A DNA stretch of 64,000 nucleotides from Bacteroidia bacterium (lineage in GTDB: Bacteria; Bacteroidota; Bacteroidia; Flavobacteriales; Flavobacteriaceae): positions 1 to 64,000 of the forward strand of contig JAUIBW010000012.1 of assembly GCA_030427585.1 (NCBI GenBank), in the 5' to 3' direction. The notes beneath the pieces were generated by a model. That model was not told the origin of the DNA. It did not search any database and was given only the letters and a program-made list of their open reading frames with translations. Below are positions 9,167-16,943 of the stretch, piece after piece (position 1 is the first letter of the stretch; the number at the start of each line of letters is the position of its first letter). The position numbers were made by a program, and so were the translations under genes.

Positions 9167-9625
9167 ATGATAAAAACAAAAATCGAACCTTTCTGGATCG
9201 TTGGAATTTCGGTACGGACAACTAAAAAAAACGAACAATTTACAGAAGACATTCCTAATTTATGGAATACTTTTATGTCTGAAGGTACAATGCATAAAAT
9301 CCCAAATAAACTTGAAGATTCTATCTATGCCGTATACACAGATTATGAAAGCGATCACACCGAAGCATATACAACTATCATAGGATGTAAGGTTGCAAAC
9401 TTAGATACTATCCCACCAGGAATGACAGGTGTAAAAATCGAAAGAAGTATCTATTCTCGATTTACTGCCAAAGGAGACATTACCAAAGGTGTCATTTATG
9501 ATAAATGGACCGATATATGGGAAATAGATCTGGATAGAACATACACTACCGATTTTGAAGTATACGGAGAAGATGCCGTAAACCCTACAGATGCCGAAGT
9601 AGATATTTTTGTGGCAATTGAATAA
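9167..9625 (+). CDS. GyrI-like / effector-binding domain protein
   Basis: A 152-residue protein that appears to be a stand-alone GyrI-like (SOUL/BacI) ligand-binding domain: PFWIVGISVRTTKKN at the start, a central YAVYTDYESDHT strand, and a C-terminal TDFEVYGEDAVNPTDAEVDIFVAIE, which is the common end of this domain. Related domains bind small molecules as the effector part of MerR/AraC regulators, but no DNA-binding domain is present. Assignment is from sequence pattern only. Confidence 0.75.
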   Translation: MIKTKIEPFWIVGISVRTTKKNEQFTEDIPNLWNTFMSEGTMHKIPNKLEDSIYAVYTDYESDHTEAYTTIIGCKVANLDTIPPGMTGVKIERSIYSRFTAKGDITKGVIYDKWTDIWEIDLDRTYTTDFEVYGEDAVNPTDAEVDIFVAIE

Positions 9626-9636
9626 AGTTATATAAA

Positions 9637-9672
9637 AAAAGACTTCACAATGTTAACATTGAGAAGTCTTTT
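9637..9672. terminator. Bidirectional terminator between convergent genes
   Basis: A near-perfect 18-bp inverted repeat (9637-9654 with 9655-9672, one mismatch) begins with AAAAGACTTC and ends with GAAGTCTTTT, so it can stop transcription on both strands. It lies between the convergent GyrI-like gene and the Roadblock gene. Confidence 0.8.
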
Positions 9673-9705
9673 AAAGTAATATTTTTACATAAAAAAGTCC
9701 TTTAA

Positions 9706-10080
9706 TTATAGTTGTGATACCACATCTTTTTTATATTTTTTCAAGAGTGCACGTGTCATCCCAAGATTTGCTTTTGTAGAATCAACCGCCAAATAAATAA
9801 AATATTCACCGTTTTCGGAAACATCGATGATATGAATTTGACCCTCAAGAGTAATTATAATATCCTGAATTTTCGATTTCAAACCTAACGCCTCGATAGC
9901 ATTTTTCTTTGCTTTTACAACTTCCAAGTTATAAGCTGAAGCAATTTCGGGATCAAAATCTTTTTTATCAGAATTAGACGCATAACATACACCTGTACCT
10001 ACTTCAGTAACAGTAACTGCAATATAACCCGGTACATTGGATTTAATGTCTTCGACGAATTGTTCTAAAAAATTTGACAT
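9706..10080 (-). CDS. Roadblock/LC7-like protein (124 aa)
   Basis: The protein has the size and alternating pattern of a Roadblock/LC7 domain: an initial helix (FLEQFVEDIKSNVPG), a strand YIAVTVTEVGTGVCYAS, a central helix with AKKNAIEALGLKSK, a strand pair IIITLEGQIHIIDV and a final helix starting NLGMTRALLKKY. Bacterial Roadblock proteins such as MglB act on small Ras-like GTPases in polarity and motility. No GTPase gene is in the neighbourhood. A second Roadblock-like gene lies 41 bases upstream in the same direction. The assignment is by pattern, not by a search. Confidence 0.65.
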   Translation of the reverse strand: MSNFLEQFVEDIKSNVPGYIAVTVTEVGTGVCYASNSDKKDFDPEIASAYNLEVVKAKKNAIEALGLKSKIQDIIITLEGQIHIIDVSENGEYFIYLAVDSTKANLGMTRALLKKYKKDVVSQL

Positions 10081-10121
10081 AGTTTAATTTGATTTAATTA
10101 TTAATAATGTTTTCTATAAAA

Positions 10122-10439
10122 TTATTTTTCTAAAGAGCTCATATATTTAAGGAGTAGCCCAAGTTTTGACATGTTTTTAGATACAACTAATATGATCGAA
10201 TCAGATTTAATCCTATTTGCAATAAGAAACCCTTTTGAAGATTTAGCCATCAATTGATCAAGATCCCCTTTAAGTAAATCCTTGACCATATCATCACACA
10301 TCGAAAAAGCTGTTTCTATCATCAAGGCAATATTAGTATCATGCTTTGTGTCTAATGCATCTATTACATTACCATCTTTATCTGCAATAACAATGCTATC
10401 AACTTCGGTATCTTCTTTAATTTTTTTTAGATCAATCAT
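10122..10439 (-). CDS. Roadblock/LC7-like protein (105 aa)
   Basis: From ATG at 10439 the protein is 105 residues and fits one Roadblock/LC7 domain: MIDLKKIKEDTEVDSIVIAD, KDGNVIDALDTKHD, a central helix around MIETAFSMCDDMVKDLL, strands KGFLIANRIKSDSIILVVS, and a C-terminal helix NMSKLGLLLKYMSSL. A longer reading from a TTG at 10559 adds 40 Lys-rich residues without family character, and is less likely. It probably forms an operon with the Roadblock-like gene downstream. Two different Roadblock subunits encoded together could form a heterodimer; that is inference. Confidence 0.6.
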   Translation of the reverse strand: MIDLKKIKEDTEVDSIVIADKDGNVIDALDTKHDTNIALMIETAFSMCDDMVKDLLKGDLDQLMAKSSKGFLIANRIKSDSIILVVSKNMSKLGLLLKYMSSLEK

Positions 10440-10629
10440 GGGCCTAAAATTAATGTGTTTTTTATTATCTAGCGGGTAAATATAGAAACAATAATCTTTT
10501 AAAAAAATTCTTTTGTCGTTTTTTTTTACTTTTAAACGATTATTTGTATCTTGCACCAAGTATTTTTTGTAGAAAAATTCCTACAAAAAATACATACAGA
10601 TCTAACAATATAAAATGATATCATAAACT

Positions 10630-10932
10630 ATGACGCTAATTAATCTACCAAACTCTGAATTAAAGGCTATTTTAAAAACCCGAAAAGAAAAGTTTAATTC
10701 CTACAGGGTTGGAAAAAAACAAGTTTCTAAAAACATCGAGGATGTTTCTACTGAGGAGATTTCTGAAACAATAGAACGATTAACTCAAAAGGAGGCAGAA
10801 ATTTCTTCTAAAAAGAACAAAAAATCTAACATTAAGGATTCTACAAATTCGATAGACACCACCAAAGCTACAAAAACATATACCGAAAAAATAAAAGGAG
10901 GCTATTTTGGAAAAAGAAGAAGTCGTTTTTAG
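10630..10932 (+). CDS. Small basic hypothetical protein (100 aa)
   Basis: I do not recognise this protein. It is soluble, Lys/Ser/Thr-rich, with one likely amphipathic helix region (ELKAILKTRKEKFNSY and ISETIERLTQKEAEI) and a basic tail ending KGGYFGKRRSRF. The start is ATG at 10630 after an A/T-rich leader, with TATTTG and TATCTTGC boxes about 75-90 bases upstream. It is divergent from the two Roadblock-like genes, so a shared job is possible but not shown. Coding is supported by a clean open frame and flavobacterial codon use, but the protein is short. Confidence 0.55.
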   Translation: MTLINLPNSELKAILKTRKEKFNSYRVGKKQVSKNIEDVSTEEISETIERLTQKEAEISSKKNKKSNIKDSTNSIDTTKATKTYTEKIKGGYFGKRRSRF

Positions 10933-11021
10933 TATAATTTAAGAAATCGTTTTTTATAAACAAAATTAAGGTTTGGCTTACTATAAGGGTATTACAATAC
11001 AATACTTATGACGGTTTCATC

Positions 11022-11240
11022 TTAAAACCCAACCATAAGAGCTCCACAGATTCCTAACCCTACAACAAGGTATATCCCAGCCAGGATAAAAAAAATTTTC
11101 CCAGCTTTTCGGTTTTTAGTTTTGAATAAGATTAGGCCGATAATTGAGAGAAATATCGGAGGCCCTAAAAGGATTAAAAGAATTAAATACACTAATCCAT
11201 CGAGGTTACCTACTTCTAAAAAAATGGTATTTGTAATCAT
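11022..11240 (-). CDS. Small two-helix membrane protein (72 aa), last gene of the radical SAM operon
   Basis: A 72-residue protein with two membrane helices (about 15-38 and 48-70) joined by a short basic loop FKTKNRKAGK. Its ATG overlaps the stop of the radical SAM gene by four bases (ATGA type), which strongly suggests translational coupling. I do not recognise the family. Its position implies a role with the radical SAM enzyme and the Lgt-like protein, for example as a membrane anchor, but nothing in the sequence proves this. Confidence 0.65.
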   Translation of the reverse strand: MITNTIFLEVGNLDGLVYLILLILLGPPIFLSIIGLILFKTKNRKAGKIFFILAGIYLVVGLGICGALMVGF

Positions 11241-12631
11241 ATCGTTTCTTTTCTTAATTGTTCTAAATACTCCTGCTTTTCATCCCTGTAGAACAAATTC
11301 ATCGTTTCAAAAGGAATAATTTTGTAATCCTTATTTACAATATGCACACAAGACTTTTTAATCGCCCGTACATCAAAATTATAAGCATCAATAAATTGCA
11401 TAATTATAATTCTAAATAGATTATCATATCCCAAATCCGGAGCATCAATCTCTGGTAAACAGCACAGTATAGATTTTAGATTTTCTGAAGCTGTTGCTAC
11501 AGAATTTCCGGTACTGAATAACTCCAGGACTTTACCATGTAACGCTTCGTCCTGTTCATATACAATCGTATTTTTGCCATTATCCAATAGATCTGCCGGG
11601 TTAATATATCGTGTAAGAGGTAAGATTCCATCTTCATTTTTTAAAGCATACCCCATAACCAAAGCATCTGGATTACAAGGTACAGGGATAAGGTCATCGG
11701 ATTCAAAAACAGGAAATTGCTCTAAAATCTTTCTTCGTACTTCGGTCAACGTGATCCTATCGGTTTGTGTATCAAAACCTTCTAATCGTCCTGCTACTTG
11801 AGTAGGCTGAAATGTAACTCCTCTCACGCATTTTTGTTGTGTGGCAAATGTTAGTATATCACCAATTAGTGTATCATTTAATCCTTTTTCTAAAGTCACC
11901 ACCAGAGTAGTCGATAGATTTACACTATTTAAGTTCTCGATTGCTTGTTTTCTAATTTTGGTAAGATCTTCTCCTCTCAATTTTTTCAAGACTTCGCCAT
12001 CTAATGCATCAAACTGCAGGTAGATTTCAAAATCTGGCATATAGCTTGCTAATTGTTGGGTAAATTTAATATCCTTTGCAATACGTATTCCATTCGTATT
12101 TACCATTAGATGTCGGATGGGCAATTGTTTAGCATAGTCCAGAATCTCAAAAAACTGAGGGTGTATTGTAGGTTCTCCCCCGCTTATTTGTACTACATCT
12201 GGTTCTTTTTCATTTTTAACTATGGTATCCAACATCTTCTTTATTTCATCTAATGATCGATGCCTTCCATAGTGCGGGGATGAAGAAGCATAACAGGTAG
12301 GGCAAGTCAAATTACATCGATCTGTTACCTCTATAATCGATAAACACGAATGCTGTTCATGATCGGGGCATAATCCACAGTCATAGGGACATCCGTAATC
12401 TGTGGTGGTATTAAATTTATAAGGAAACTCAGAAGGTTTATTATAATTTCTAATGTTCTTATAATAGGCTACATCATCTGCAATCAAAACTTTAGATCTA
12501 CCATGCTCTGGGCATCGCTTAAGCATAAATACTTTATCTTCTTCAAAAACAATTTTGGCTTCAATTCTTTTTAGACAAGTAGGGCATAAACTTAGTGTAA
12601 AATCGTAATACGTATAATTTCTAGTGGGCAT
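11237..12631 (-). CDS. Radical SAM protein of the MJ0619/tetraether-synthase-like type
   Basis: A 464-residue radical SAM enzyme. An N-terminal rubredoxin-like metal knot is visible (Cys16, Cys19, Cys40, His43 in CPEHG). It is followed by CPYDCGLCPDH, itself a CX3CX2C motif (Cys81, 85, 88), and then the canonical radical SAM motif CNLTCPTC (Cys106, 110, 113), with SGGEPTIHP for SAM binding. The C-terminal YNFDVRAIKKSCVHI stretch is also typical. This double-cluster layout is known from class D methylases such as MJ0619 and from the archaeal enzyme Tes that couples lipid tails. It overlaps its upstream Lgt-like gene by 11 bases and its downstream gene by 4. The substrate is unknown; lipid chemistry is suggested by context. 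Confidence 0.88.
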   Translation of the reverse strand: MPTRNYTYYDFTLSLCPTCLKRIEAKIVFEEDKVFMLKRCPEHGRSKVLIADDVAYYKNIRNYNKPSEFPYKFNTTTDYGCPYDCGLCPDHEQHSCLSIIEVTDRCNLTCPTCYASSSPHYGRHRSLDEIKKMLDTIVKNEKEPDVVQISGGEPTIHPQFFEILDYAKQLPIRHLMVNTNGIRIAKDIKFTQQLASYMPDFEIYLQFDALDGEVLKKLRGEDLTKIRKQAIENLNSVNLSTTLVVTLEKGLNDTLIGDILTFATQQKCVRGVTFQPTQVAGRLEGFDTQTDRITLTEVRRKILEQFPVFESDDLIPVPCNPDALVMGYALKNEDGILPLTRYINPADLLDNGKNTIVYEQDEALHGKVLELFSTGNSVATASENLKSILCCLPEIDAPDLGYDNLFRIIIMQFIDAYNFDVRAIKKSCVHIVNKDYKIIPFETMNLFYRDEKQEYLEQLRKETI

Positions 12632-13361
12632 GAAAGAGATTTCGAATGGTTTTTTGATAATAAATCATGCATAAGATACATAAATACTGAATACTACTAA
12701 GACCTATTACAAAAAAAGTATTTGGTTTCAGAAATTCAATACAAAATCTAAATAAAAAATAAGAAATCATAAAATACTTAAACAGCAATCCACTTTCCTT
12801 TTTAGATTTTGTTTGAAAACGTTTCAGAATTCTCCATAAAACCAATAGAAAAACAACTTCAAACAATGCTATTGGGTATCTATAAAGACCATCTCCTAAA
12901 TCCATTCCTAGAAAAGAAGTGGTTTGCTTACCGTAGGTAAATTCTTTAACTCCAGCCAAAAAACAACCTATTCTTCCTACGATAATTCCTAATATAATGG
13001 GAAAGGTAAATAAATCACCCGAAGAATGTTTCTCGCCGATTATCTTTTTAGCCAACTCTACTCCCAATAAACCTCCAAAAAGCCCTCCCATTATAGTTTT
13101 TACACTCAATAGCCGAACCACATATTCTGGATCGAAAGAAAAAGCCGGATGTTCTAAAAAACCAAAAAAACGAGACCCAAAAAATGCCCCAAATACTGCC
13201 CCAATGATTATAGATAACCTGTTTGATGATGAAATAGGATCTAGAGTACGTTTTTTAAGATATACATAATATCGAAACCCAATAAAGAAAGCTGTGTATT
13301 CTAAAATTAGATGGATATTCACTTTATAGCCAAAAACAATAGGTTCAAAAGGGATCTCCAT
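12621..13361 (-). CDS. Lgt-like (prolipoprotein diacylglyceryl transferase family) membrane protein
   Basis: A 246-residue protein with about seven membrane helices and recognisable Lgt family landmarks: GGLFGGLLG (92-100), GRIGCFLAG (129-137), RYPIALFEV (161-169) and FRFCIEFLKPN near the end. True Lgt moves diacylglycerol from phosphatidylglycerol to the lipobox cysteine. Here the residue equal to E. coli His103 is Met91, and Asn146 of GRIGN is Cys133, while Arg130 and the C-terminal Arg are kept. It is therefore likely a divergent paralogue with another acceptor or reaction rather than the housekeeping Lgt. It is the first gene of the overlapping operon with the radical SAM enzyme. Confidence 0.8.
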   Translation of the reverse strand: MEIPFEPIVFGYKVNIHLILEYTAFFIGFRYYVYLKKRTLDPISSSNRLSIIIGAVFGAFFGSRFFGFLEHPAFSFDPEYVVRLLSVKTIMGGLFGGLLGVELAKKIIGEKHSSGDLFTFPIILGIIVGRIGCFLAGVKEFTYGKQTTSFLGMDLGDGLYRYPIALFEVVFLLVLWRILKRFQTKSKKESGLLFKYFMISYFLFRFCIEFLKPNTFFVIGLSSIQYLCILCMIYYQKTIRNLFHAH

Positions 13362-13675
13362 GTAGTACTTAATTCGATTTTATAACCGAAATATAAGTTT
13401 ATTTATAGAATTCGAATAATTAAAATCTATTCTAAACAATAAGTTCTTCGTATATAATAAAATAATTCAGGAGAAATTTCCCCTAAAATACATACTTCTA
13501 ACGATTAATTTCGCACTTTATCAAAATCTATGAATACCGCTTGTAAGAATAAACCTATTTATTTAATTTCCAGTAATATACAATAAAAATTCTATTTATT
13601 TATTTAGTTTTTTTAGCTCCAGAAATACACTTTTTTGTTAGTTTTGCCGCACTAATTAATTAAAAACACTTTTAT
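13362..13675. promoter_or_regulatory. Divergent promoter region; -7 box of the Cys-rich lipoprotein at 13639-13647
   Basis: This 314-base A/T-rich stretch has no open frame of note. TAGTTTTGC at 13639-13647 on the plus strand matches TAnnTTTGC exactly and predicts transcription starting near 13652, 24 bases before the lipoprotein ATG. The promoter of the Lgt-like operon must lie at the other end but no clear box was found. Confidence 0.55.
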
Positions 13676-14809
13676 ATGAAAACAAATTACGCATTGGGGT
13701 ATTGGTTCATTGCTTTATTTTTAATTTTCTCTTCTTGTAGTAAAGAGGAAAATGAAGTTATTGTTGAATCTGAAAAAACTGCTATTGAGCCAGATTTTAT
13801 TAAAAATGATGGTTCTGAAGGGATAGAAGATGAATTACAATTAGAAGAAGAAGAACCTATCCTTACAACAGATATTAGTTCTAAAAGCTATACACATTGT
13901 GATTACACATTACTTACACCATCAGACGTTGATGTTGAAGCTTGTGGTGAAACTACAACTATGCCGCTATTAGTCGGAACTAGAAAACTAGAAGTTGGTA
14001 GCGTTACCGTATCTAATGATGGTGAAAATCTATACTTAAATTTTGAGGCTAACGACCGTAACCTTATGAAGAAAGTGTACCTCTACATAGGAGCAAAAGA
14101 AAATATACCTTTTTACTCGAATGGGTTTCCTAATCTTCGTAAATTTAATTACAAAGCTTTTCCTTATTACTATGGGGGGATGAAGAAAGCTACTTATGTT
14201 ATTCCGTTATCATCAATAGATCTTGATTGTTTTGAGATTGTAGCCTATTCTAAAGTATACAACAAGGATAGCCGTTGTTACTATACATCTTTTGCTTACG
14301 ACAAAACTTTAGATCAGCAATATAGCTACTACGGATGGTGGAGTTGTGTTTATTATGGTGACTGGGTAAGATCATTTAGCTATTGCAAACAAGAATGTAA
14401 AGTTGAATGTATCCAAGCATATGGATTTCATGCCGCTTGTGGATTTTGCGAAAACAATGTTTTCACTACTTTCCTAGCTCATACTTTTATCAATAGTAAA
14501 GGTGACGAAGGCGTTGACATAGAACTTCTTATTAACCCTGATGGATGTGATATCACAAACAGTTCTGATGTAGGACACATAAATATAGCATCAATAAGTG
14601 ATACGAAGTTAAAAATTGAGTATCAATTAAACACAGGTTATGAGATGTGTGGACTAAGTTTTGGTTATGGAGGTTCTAAGACTAGCATTACTAGCGAGTA
14701 TTCTAAACAATTTGATACTTCTACGACAGCTCACAGTTTTGAAATTGACAAGCCTCTAAGTGCTAACATTTACATGATTAGCAAAGCAGAAATTACTCCA
14801 AGTAATTAA
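13676..14809 (+). CDS. Cys- and Tyr-rich lipoprotein of unknown function (377 aa)
   Basis: A type II signal peptide ends with the lipobox IFSSC (Cys21), followed by SKEENE, which resembles the acidic lipoprotein export signal of Bacteroidota, so the protein is probably on the cell surface. An acidic linker (about 25-65) precedes a folded region with at least a dozen cysteines (for example CKQECKVECIQ and HAACGFCEN) that would form disulphides outside the cell. I do not recognise the domain. The gene is single, between its own promoter box and a strong terminator. The C-terminal 100 residues look like a beta-sandwich but this is a guess. Confidence 0.8.
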   Translation: MKTNYALGYWFIALFLIFSSCSKEENEVIVESEKTAIEPDFIKNDGSEGIEDELQLEEEEPILTTDISSKSYTHCDYTLLTPSDVDVEACGETTTMPLLVGTRKLEVGSVTVSNDGENLYLNFEANDRNLMKKVYLYIGAKENIPFYSNGFPNLRKFNYKAFPYYYGGMKKATYVIPLSSIDLDCFEIVAYSKVYNKDSRCYYTSFAYDKTLDQQYSYYGWWSCVYYGDWVRSFSYCKQECKVECIQAYGFHAACGFCENNVFTTFLAHTFINSKGDEGVDIELLINPDGCDITNSSDVGHINIASISDTKLKIEYQLNTGYEMCGLSFGYGGSKTSITSEYSKQFDTSTTAHSFEIDKPLSANIYMISKAEITPSN

Positions 14810-14856
14810 AAAAACAGATCATTGTGTCTACAAGACACCAATTTGTATATGAATAA

Positions 14857-14894
14857 AAAACAGGGGTATGATTTAAAAATCATACCCCTGTTTT
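14857..14894. terminator. Strong bidirectional terminator
   Basis: A 17-bp perfect stem (AAAACAGGGGTATGATT with its complement, 14857-14873 and 14878-14894) with a 4-base loop sits between the convergent lipoprotein and SulP genes. A-run and T-run ends let it work in both directions. Confidence 0.9.
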
Positions 14895-14940
14895 CATTTA
14901 CTAATTTATCTTTTTTCTCTGTTAGTAAGAAACCAACATT

Positions 14941-16782
14941 TTACTCCATTGTTTCTGCCATTACATGATATCTCGGATCATCAATATCATGCTCTATAAC
15001 ACTGGCCAATCTGGGAGAAGCCTTTATCATAAGAGCCTGGCACTCTTCACTAAGATGTTTAATTTTTACTTTCTTTCCTGCATCTTCATATTTCCCGACA
15101 AGATTAAAAATAGCTTCTAATGCCGAGTGATCACTAACACGTGATTCTATAAAATCAATCTCTACATTTTTGGGATCATTTGCGACATCAAATTTATTAT
15201 TGAATGCTTGTATACTTCCAAAGAAAAGCGGTCCCCATATTTCATAAACTTTGGTGCCATCTTCTCGGATATGTTTTCTTGCTCTAATACGTCTTGCATT
15301 TTCCCAAGCAAATACTAAGGCAGACATAATAACACCTGCTATTACTGCTATTGCCAAATCAAAGAACACCGTTAATGAAGACACTGCAATCAGTACAATA
15401 GCATCTGCCAATGGAATTTTATTAAGGATTCTAAAACTAGACCACGCAAAGGTTCCTATAACTACCATAAACATTACTCCAACCAGTGCAGCAATAGGAA
15501 CTTGCTCAATTAATCCCGAAGCGAATAGAATAAATAACAATAATGTTACTGCAGCAACAATACCAGAAAGTCGTGTTCGCCCACCACCTTTAATATTAAT
15601 AATTGATTGACCAATCATTGCACAGCCTCCCATTCCGCCAAAAAGTCCAGTAATGATATTGGCGCCTCCCTGGGCCATACATTCTCTATTCGAGTTACCT
15701 CTGGTTTCAGTTAATTCATCAATCAGATTTAAAGTCATTAATGACTCTATTAATCCAATTGCCGCAAGAATTATCGAATACGGTGCTATAAAACGAAATG
15801 TTTCCCAGGTAAACGGGATTTTCTTAAAAATATCGATCTGAAACTGTGGCAAACCTCCTTTAAGGCCTTCTCCTCCTCCATCTCTAATAAAACTACCCAC
15901 GGTAGCCACATCCAATTTTCCTACGATTACTATAGCAGAAACTACAATAATTGCCAATAATGCTTCTGGAAGTTTATTGGTTAATTTAGGCAATCCCCAC
16001 ATGATTAATATTGTAAGCAATACCAATCCTAGCATTAACAATAATTGATTTGTAGGTAACCAGGATTTTGCTTTCCCTTTTTTTGCAATACTATAAATCA
16101 CATTATCTTTATAATTAAAGACTACTTCTTTGGTATTGAGGTCAAAAACCTGTCCCTCATACACCATATATTTTCCTTCCTTAGAATCGATATCAGACAA
16201 CCTATTGTTTTCAAAACTAAACAAAGCTTTATTTGTCGTTATATCATATACAATATTATCTGCTCTAATTTCAAATTTTTCCTCAAGAGATTCTGTAACG
16301 TACTTGTTATTATTAAATACATCTTTCTCAATTTCTTTAAACATTCCTAATTGCGAAAGGAAGATCACAATTGCCAAACCATTTACAAACCCCATCATTA
16401 CGGGATGCGGGATCAAACGTACAAATTTACCCAGCTTAAAAGCTCCGGCAAACATTTGTATAATCCCCATGAGGATAACGGTTGCAAAAAGATAATATAG
16501 TCCTAATTCTTCTCCGGGAGCTCCCATTTCATTTCCTTCTGCAACAAGGGTAACCATAACAACTGCTAATGCTCCTGTAGCACCAGAAATCATACCAGGG
16601 CGTCCTCCAAAAACAGAAGTGATCAATCCGATCATAAATGCGGCGTATAACCCTACTAGTGGATCTACCCCAGCCACAAAGGCAAAGGCAACGGCTTCGG
16701 GAACCAAAGCTAACGCTACCGTTAACCCAGATAAAATATCATTTTTAGCATTCGCTACTCTTTTTCTTACAAACTCTGTCAT
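14941..16782 (-). CDS. SulP-family anion transporter with STAS domain and a repeated insert
   Basis: An inner-membrane transporter of the SLC26/SulP family (sulfate, bicarbonate or other anions), 613 residues. The N-terminus has the family pattern LSGLTVALALVPEAVAFAFVAG, GATGALAVV follows, then GGMGGCAMIGQS in the middle, and a cytoplasmic STAS domain fills the last 110 residues. Between early helices (roughly residues 150-240) lies an insert of about 90 residues with two similar halves (VYDITTNKALFSF and VFDLNTKEVVFNY) that is not in typical SulP proteins. ATG at 16782 is chosen over TTG at 16806 because a perfect -7 box overlaps that TTG. Confidence 0.9.
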   Translation of the reverse strand: MTEFVRKRVANAKNDILSGLTVALALVPEAVAFAFVAGVDPLVGLYAAFMIGLITSVFGGRPGMISGATGALAVVMVTLVAEGNEMGAPGEELGLYYLFATVILMGIIQMFAGAFKLGKFVRLIPHPVMMGFVNGLAIVIFLSQLGMFKEIEKDVFNNNKYVTESLEEKFEIRADNIVYDITTNKALFSFENNRLSDIDSKEGKYMVYEGQVFDLNTKEVVFNYKDNVIYSIAKKGKAKSWLPTNQLLLMLGLVLLTILIMWGLPKLTNKLPEALLAIIVVSAIVIVGKLDVATVGSFIRDGGGEGLKGGLPQFQIDIFKKIPFTWETFRFIAPYSIILAAIGLIESLMTLNLIDELTETRGNSNRECMAQGGANIITGLFGGMGGCAMIGQSIINIKGGGRTRLSGIVAAVTLLLFILFASGLIEQVPIAALVGVMFMVVIGTFAWSSFRILNKIPLADAIVLIAVSSLTVFFDLAIAVIAGVIMSALVFAWENARRIRARKHIREDGTKVYEIWGPLFFGSIQAFNNKFDVANDPKNVEIDFIESRVSDHSALEAIFNLVGKYEDAGKKVKIKHLSEECQALMIKASPRLASVIEHDIDDPRYHVMAETME

Positions 16783-16802
16783 AGTTGTGATATTTTGAGG
16801 GT

Positions 16803-16811
16803 GCAAAAATA
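16803..16811 (-). promoter_or_regulatory. -7 promoter box of the SulP gene
   Basis: The minus strand reads TATTTTTGC, an exact match to TAnnTTTGC. It puts the transcription start near 16797, which excludes the upstream TTG as a start codon and leaves a 15-base leader before ATG at 16782. Confidence 0.65.
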
Positions 16812-16943
16812 CAGTTATTTTATAGCCCTACAAGTAAAACAGGGTTCATAATCACATATCTCATAAAATTATACTAAATCCTTACATAGAATTTTAAACC
16901 TTGAAATCTTTAGTATATTTAGCCTTCTATATATACAATACAG

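Noticed and set aside
9637..9672. Possible CRISPR-like repeat
   Set aside because: A single inverted repeat between convergent genes, which is a terminator; no repeat-spacer array exists in the window.
10440..10559. Longer N-terminus of the second Roadblock-like gene from TTG at 10559
   Set aside because: The added 40 residues are Lys-rich with no family similarity, and ATG at 10439 gives a complete domain.
16783..16806. TTG start of the SulP gene at 16806
   Set aside because: A perfect -7 box overlaps the codon, so it would not be in the mRNA.
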